DNA from: MPNO01 sp965205995
GTDB taxonomy: Bacteria; Pseudomonadota; Alphaproteobacteria; MPNO01
NCBI GenBank assembly: GCA_965205995.1
Contig: OZ242200.1
Location: 2,046,001-2,110,000, forward strand
DNA length: 64,000 nucleotides
Direction of reading: 5' to 3'
In this document: piece by piece, positions 59,829 through 64,000 of the stretch
How positions within the stretch are numbered: position 1 is the stretch's first letter
Layout of the letters: every line of letters starts with the position of its first letter
Translations under genes and position numbers: made by a program
The notes under the pieces: generated by a model
Seen by the model: only the letters and a program-made list of their open reading frames with translations
Told to the model about the DNA's origin: nothing
Database searches by the model: none

Positions 59829-61259
59829 ATGGGCGACGAACTCTGGCGCTGGACGGCGGAGGCGCTGGTCCGCGGAATCCGGACGCGCGCGATCTCGAGC
59901 CGCGAGGCGACCGAGAGCTGCCTCGCCAGGCTCGATGCGGTCAACCCGCGCATCAACGCCGTGGTCGACCCGCTGGCCGACGAGGCGCTGGCCGCCGCCG
60001 ACCGGGCGGACGAGGCGATCCGCCGCGGCGAGGCGCCGGGCGTGCTCCACGGGGTGCCGGTGACGGTCAAGATCAATGTCGACTATGCCGGCCGCGCGAC
60101 CACCAACGGGGTGACCGCCTTCGCCAACATGGCCGCCGAAGAGGACAGCGTCTCGGTCGCCAATCTGCGCAAGGCGGGGGCGGTGATCCTCGGGCGGACC
60201 AACGTACCCGGCTTCTCCACCCGATACTTCACCGACAACGATTTGCACGGTCGGACGCTCAACCCGTGGGATGCGGGACGCACGCCGGGAGGATCGAGCG
60301 GCGGGGCGGCGGCCGCGGTCGCCACCGGCATCGGCCCGATCGGCCACGGCAACGACCGCGCCGGATCGGTCCGCTACCCGGCTTTTGCCTGCGGCGTCGC
60401 GGGTCTCCGCCCCAGCCTCGGAAGGGTGCCCGACTTCAACCCGTCGGCCACCGAGGAGCGCGGCATCTCCTCGCAGATGGCGAATGTCCAGGGCCCGCTC
60501 GCCCGCACCGTCGGGGATATCCGCCTCGGCCTGGAGGCGCTGGCCGCGCCCGACCCCCGCGATCCGTGGTTGGTCCCGGTGCCGCTCGCCGCCCACCCCC
60601 CGGCGGCGCGCGGCCGCGCCGCCATCCTGTCGTCTTCGCCGGGGGTGAACGCCGATCCGGCGGTGACCGAGGCGGTGCGCCAGTCGGGCGCCTGGCTCGA
60701 GGACGCCGGCTACGACGTCGAGGAGGCGGCGCCGCCCCGGCTCGACGAGGCCTCGGGGCTGTTCTGGCCGATCCTGATGGCCGAGGAGCGCGCGGCGACC
60801 CCCGCCGAACGCTCCGCCTCGTCGAGCGGGATCGAACGCTTCGGCGACGCGGCGGTGAAACGCGCCCGCGCGTCGGTCCGCGCCTATGCGGGCGACCTCG
60901 ACTACGACACCTATGTCCGTTCGCTCGCCTCCCGAACGACCATGCTGCGCGAATGGTACGCCTTCTTCGAACGCTACCCGATCCTCGTCATGCCGGTTTC
61001 GTGGCAGCGCCCCTACCCCATCGACCACGACCAGAAAGGCGATGACGCGGTGCGGGAAATGCTCGACGCGCACCGGCCGATGCTGGCGATCTCGCTGCTC
61101 GGCCTGCCGGGGCTCTCGGTGCCGGTGAGCCTCGCCGGCGGGGTTCCGGTCGGGGTGCAGATCGTCTCCGCCAGGTTCGGCGAGGAACGCCTGCTGGCAG
61201 CCGGCGAGACGATCGAGGCGCGCTCCCCCATCGATACGCCGATCGACCCCAGAGGCTGA
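59829..61259 (+). CDS. Amidase signature family enzyme, first of pair
   Basis: A 476-residue amidase-signature hydrolase. The Ser-cisSer-Lys triad is visible as K81 (GVPVTVKINVD), S156 (RTPGGSSGGA) and S180 (NDRAGSVRYPA), spaced as in known amidases. The usual GTDxGGSIR reads GNDRAGSVR, a mild variation of the nucleophile loop. It hydrolyses a primary or aryl amide in the cytoplasm. A 65-codon gene and a second amidase follow immediately, so the three probably act together. Confidence 0.9.
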   Translation: MGDELWRWTAEALVRGIRTRAISSREATESCLARLDAVNPRINAVVDPLADEALAAADRADEAIRRGEAPGVLHGVPVTVKINVDYAGRATTNGVTAFANMAAEEDSVSVANLRKAGAVILGRTNVPGFSTRYFTDNDLHGRTLNPWDAGRTPGGSSGGAAAAVATGIGPIGHGNDRAGSVRYPAFACGVAGLRPSLGRVPDFNPSATEERGISSQMANVQGPLARTVGDIRLGLEALAAPDPRDPWLVPVPLAAHPPAARGRAAILSSSPGVNADPAVTEAVRQSGAWLEDAGYDVEEAAPPRLDEASGLFWPILMAEERAATPAERSASSSGIERFGDAAVKRARASVRAYAGDLDYDTYVRSLASRTTMLREWYAFFERYPILVMPVSWQRPYPIDHDQKGDDAVREMLDAHRPMLAISLLGLPGLSVPVSLAGGVPVGVQIVSARFGEERLLAAGETIEARSPIDTPIDPRG

Positions 61260-61269
61260 GGAGAACGCG

Positions 61270-61467
61270 ATGGCCGACCAGGATGCGATGTTCGAGGCGC
61301 TGATCGACGCGTCGGGCGTGCCGGTCTCGGAAGACGAGAAGGCGGATCTGCGGGCGACCTACACCACGCTGATGACGCTCGCCGCGCGCACCCGCCGGAA
61401 GGGGCGCAGCTGGGAGGTCCGGACGCTGCCCCATTACACGCCGCCGGTCCCGGCCGATGACCGCTGA
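61270..61467 (+). CDS. Small protein between two amidases (possible AtzG-like partner)
   Basis: A 65-residue protein: MADQDAMFEALIDASGVPV..., an acidic helix, then a basic segment (AARTRRKGRSWEVRTLP). It starts 10 bases after the first amidase with GAGGAGAACGCG upstream, and overlaps the second amidase start by 11 bases. Short helical proteins such as AtzG partner AtzE-type amidases in cyanuric-acid pathways; the location fits such a role, but the sequence similarity cannot be judged by eye. Annotated as hypothetical. Confidence 0.65.
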   Translation: MADQDAMFEALIDASGVPVSEDEKADLRATYTTLMTLAARTRRKGRSWEVRTLPHYTPPVPADDR

Positions 61468-62854
61468 GCTGCCGACAATCGCGGCGGCCGCGCGCGGCTT
61501 CCGCGACGGCACGCTGTCGCCGGTCGATCTCACCGCGCTCTGCCTGGAGCGCATCGGACGCTACGACCGCCACCTCCACGCCTACCACGCGGTGTTTGCC
61601 GACGAGGCGATGGCGGCGGCGCGGGCGGCCGAGGACGCGCTCGGCCGGGGCGACGATCTCGGCCCGCTGCACGGCATCCCGATCGCGCTCAAGGACGTCT
61701 TCTACTGGCGGGGCAAGAAGACCAGCTCGAACTCGCGCGTCATGCTCGACTTCGAGGCCGGCGAGGACGCGGGCGTCATTACCCGGCTCAAGGCGGCCGG
61801 CGCGGTTCTCCTCGGCCAGCTCAACACCTACGAGTTCACCTTCGGCGGCAGGCCGTCGACCGAGCCGCCCTTCCCGCCGGCGCTGAACCCGTGGAATACC
61901 GGGCGGATCACCGGCGGGTCGTCGAGCGGGTCGGGAGCGGCGGTCGCCGCCGGGCTCTGCCTCGGCGCGCTCGGCACCGATGCCGGGGGCTCGATCCGGC
62001 TGCCGGCGGCGTTCTGCGGCATCGCCGGGCTGAAACCCACCATCGGCCGGGTCAGCGCCTATGGCGATATGCCGCTCACCTATTCCTTCGACTGCGTGGG
62101 GCCGATGGCGTGGACCAGCGAGGACGCCGCGATCATGCTCCAGGCGCTGGCCGGCCACGACCCGCGCGACACGATGAGCGCGGATGTCGCGGTGCCCGAC
62201 TACGTCGCCGGGCTGGAAGACGGCGTGAAGGGGCTGAGGGTCGGGCTGATCCGGCATTTCTACACCGCCGATTTCGCATCGCCTCCGGAGATCGTCGCCG
62301 CAATTGACGGGGTGGCGGAGACCCTCGCCGGGCTGGGCGCCGAAATGGAGGAAGTATCGGTCTCGCCGCTGGTCGACTGGCATGCGGTGGGGCGCGTCCT
62401 GGTGCCGGCCGAGGCCTTCGCGATCCACGAGGAACGGCTGCAAACCCGCTGGGACGACTATGGGCGGCTCGCGCGCAACCGGCTGATGCTCGGGAGCCTG
62501 TTCCGCGCCGTCGATTACATCCAGGCGCAGCGTCGGCGGACCGAGCTGCTGGCCGAGCTCGAAGCGGTGCTCGCGCGCTGCGATATCGTGGTCACCACCG
62601 GCACGCTGACCCCGACGCCGCCGCTCGACGACACCGAACCCTTCCCCTTCATCGACGTGCCGACCATCGGCATTCCGTTCAACCTGACCGCCCATCCCTG
62701 CCATGCAATTCGGGCGGGCTTCTTCGCGGACGGGATGCCGATCGGCGCGCAGATTGCCGGGCGGCACTGGGACGAGGCGACGGTGCTGCGGGCGGCGCAC
62801 GCGTTCGAGCGCGCCGCCGGCCTCCTCGACCGGAGACCGCCGCTCGACGGTTGA
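61457..62854 (+). CDS. Amidase signature family enzyme, second of pair
   Basis: A 465-residue amidase-signature enzyme with a complete triad: K79 (GIPIALKDVFYW), S155 (RITGGSSSGSG) and S179 (GTDAGGSIRLPA). The canonical GTDAGGSIRLPA loop is intact, unlike in the upstream amidase, so the two probably differ in substrate or only this one is fully typical. The start overlaps the 65-residue gene by 11 bases. GatA-like glutamyl-amidotransferase function is unlikely, as no GatB/C are present. Confidence 0.92.
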   Translation: MTAELPTIAAAARGFRDGTLSPVDLTALCLERIGRYDRHLHAYHAVFADEAMAAARAAEDALGRGDDLGPLHGIPIALKDVFYWRGKKTSSNSRVMLDFEAGEDAGVITRLKAAGAVLLGQLNTYEFTFGGRPSTEPPFPPALNPWNTGRITGGSSSGSGAAVAAGLCLGALGTDAGGSIRLPAAFCGIAGLKPTIGRVSAYGDMPLTYSFDCVGPMAWTSEDAAIMLQALAGHDPRDTMSADVAVPDYVAGLEDGVKGLRVGLIRHFYTADFASPPEIVAAIDGVAETLAGLGAEMEEVSVSPLVDWHAVGRVLVPAEAFAIHEERLQTRWDDYGRLARNRLMLGSLFRAVDYIQAQRRRTELLAELEAVLARCDIVVTTGTLTPTPPLDDTEPFPFIDVPTIGIPFNLTAHPCHAIRAGFFADGMPIGAQIAGRHWDEATVLRAAHAFERAAGLLDRRPPLDG

Positions 62855-62873
62855 GGCCGCCGGGCGGCCCGGC

Positions 62874-63345
62874 TCAGGCGAAAACCAGGCTGATTTCGGG
62901 GATCAGGATCAGCAGCACGGTGACCGCCAGCATGACCACGGCGAATGGCGCCGCGCCGAGAAAAATCTGGTTCAGCGTGATCCGCTCGTCGTCCAGCGTG
63001 GATTTGACGACATAGCAGGTTATGCCGAGCGGCGGCGTCAACAAGCCAATCTCGACCGCGATGACCGTCACGATTCCGAACCAGACCGGATCGCCGCCGA
63101 ACTGGAACAGCACCGGCAAAGCGAGCGGCAGGACGATGAGCATGATGGATATGGAATCGAGAATCATGCCAAGCAGAATCAGGAGAACCAGGTAGAGCGC
63201 GATAAACCCCGCGAAACCCAATCCGGTGGAGCCGATGAACTCCCCCGTCTGCTGCGGCAGCCCCGACAATGCCAGCATTCGGGCATAGACATTGGCGGCG
63301 AGGATCAGGAACAGGATCGAGACCGTGATATGGCCGGTCGCCGGC
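62874..63345 (-). pseudogene. TRAP transporter large permease (DctM), C-terminal fragment
   Basis: The minus strand reads TVSILFLILAANVYARMLAL, IALYLVLLILLGMILDSISI and LLTPPLGITCYVVKSTL, the last third of a DctM permease (about 155 codons). The frame has no start; at about 63345 it is joined out of frame to the tail of a DctP solute-binding gene. The missing part includes roughly 300 residues of DctM. A TRAP transporter cannot be formed from this remnant. Confidence 0.85.
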
Positions 63346-64000
63346 GACGTTGGGCACCCGACCCATGGACTGGGCCCAGTTCTTCCGTTCGGCTTCCGGC
63401 AGCGTGCTGACGATCGCCCCCTGCTTGGTCATCAGGCCGAGGAACTTCTCGGCGTTCTTGGCAACGATCCCGCCCTGGACCCGCGCGTATTCCTTGCCAA
63501 GATCGGTGAAAATGTCGCGGATATAGGCCGGCAGGGAGTTCCACGTGTCCTTGTTCATCGTGAGCCCGCCGGAAATCGGCCCGCCCATGTCGACCACCGT
63601 GATGAATTTACCGACCTCGTGCAGCTTGAACGGGAACATGCCGGTGGTGATCGTGATGCCGCCATCGGCGATACCCGTCTTCACCCCGTTGTAGTAGACC
63701 GTGAGACCGCCATTGATCCCGACGGCTCCGGTTCCTTTCAGCCAGCCGGCTGAAGCGCCCGGGGCGTAGATTTTCCTGCCCTTGAGGTCAGCGAGCGATT
63801 TCACCGGAAACTTGGTGAAAATATTGTAGGTATCGGCCACCTGAATGCCGAGCATGACCTGGTTGTACTTGTCCCAGGACGCGTTCAGGGCCGGAACCTT
63901 CTCGTGCAATTCCTCGCCGATCTCGATCAGCGCCTTCACGTCCCCGGTCGCAAACGGCGTATAGAAGGTCACGTTCATCAGCGGCATCTTGACCGGCTCC
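63346..64000 (-). pseudogene. TRAP solute-binding protein (DctP), partial and 3'-truncated
   Basis: The gene enters from the right edge on the minus strand: VTFYTPFATGDVKALIEIGE, FTKFPVKSLADLKGRKIYAP (the substrate-binding strand), MFPFKLHEVGKFITVVDMG and AEKFLGLMTKQGAIVSTL. Similarity stops at KNWAQSMGRVPNVAG, about 30-40 residues short of a normal DctP end, exactly where the DctM fragment begins in another frame. One deletion therefore removed the end of DctP, all of DctQ and most of DctM. Confidence 0.85.

Noticed and set aside
1..64000. CRISPR arrays, rRNA, tRNA genes or riboswitches
   Set aside because: No regularly spaced repeats, rRNA core sequences or convincing cloverleaf with anticodon arm and CCA-type end were seen by eye. 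Short RNA genes could still be missed without a covariance-model search.

Overview
The window is GC-rich bacterial chromosome, most likely from an alphaproteobacterium. The reasons are the RpoD-type sigma factor with a long inserted region between its conserved regions 1.2 and 2, TRAP transporters, YajQ, BacA/SbmA-type transporter and genes packed with TGATG or ATGA stop/start overlaps. The assignment is inference; no rRNA or tRNA gene was seen. The content is strongly catabolic (oxygenases, CoA ligases, amidohydrolases, amidases, TRAP uptake) and the genome is clearly being reshaped by insertion sequences and deletions, because many genes are fragments.

Layout. 0-1.4 kb: end of a CoA-transferase and a complete HMG-CoA lyase-like gene. 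1.4-4.8 kb: a scrap of tyrosine recombinase, then a stress-protein/permease pair, YajQ and a small monooxygenase. 4.9-12.4 kb: a composite-transposon-like structure made of two almost identical IS1595-family elements in direct orientation. They enclose an HTH/ImmA-like protein with a broken zinc-protease motif, an inositol-phosphate synthase and a methyltransferase. The right-hand IS1595 is itself split by an IS630-family element inserted in its terminal repeat, with a TA duplication. 12.4-14.0 kb: a graveyard of short gene fragments from at least seven unrelated families. 14.1-18.7 kb: pRiA4b ORF-3-like protein, half an EamA transporter followed by an intact one, DinB, FAD hydroxylase and a methyltransferase with an internal deletion.

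19.2-29.5 kb: a catabolic region with a Rieske oxygenase, N-acyl-D-amino-acid deacylase-like and formamidase-like hydrolases, cupins, a gentisate-dioxygenase-like bicupin, RidA, an amidohydrolase and an unrecognised protein. 30.3-33.2 kb: a divergent rpoD paralogue next to a truncated IS110. 33.2-42.2 kb: deacetylase, RidA, a tightly overlapped SDR-MarR-enoyl-CoA hydratase-acyl-CoA dehydrogenase operon, then a complete TRAP transporter and a BacA-like transporter. 42.4-57 kb: two acyl/aryl-CoA ligases, a frameshifted amidohydrolase, a CCG-type iron-sulphur protein, a two-subunit anthranilate/salicylate-type dioxygenase, an amidohydrolase, a molybdenum hydroxylase large subunit that seems to start at ATT, and a reductive-dehalogenase-like protein with a duplicated cobalamin-domain half and two [4Fe-4S] motifs. 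57-64 kb: hydrolase, MFS exporter, thioesterase, two amidases flanking a tiny protein, and a TRAP locus collapsed by a deletion.

Working together (inference): the TRAP, MFS and BacA-type carriers would move substrates. Rieske and FAD oxygenases would hydroxylate aromatic acids, the ligases would activate acids as CoA esters, and the enoyl-CoA hydratase, dehydrogenase, SDR and lyase would carry out beta-oxidation-like steps. The reductive-dehalogenase-like protein among ring oxygenases makes halogenated or methoxylated aromatics candidate substrates. That is a hypothesis, not something the sequence proves.
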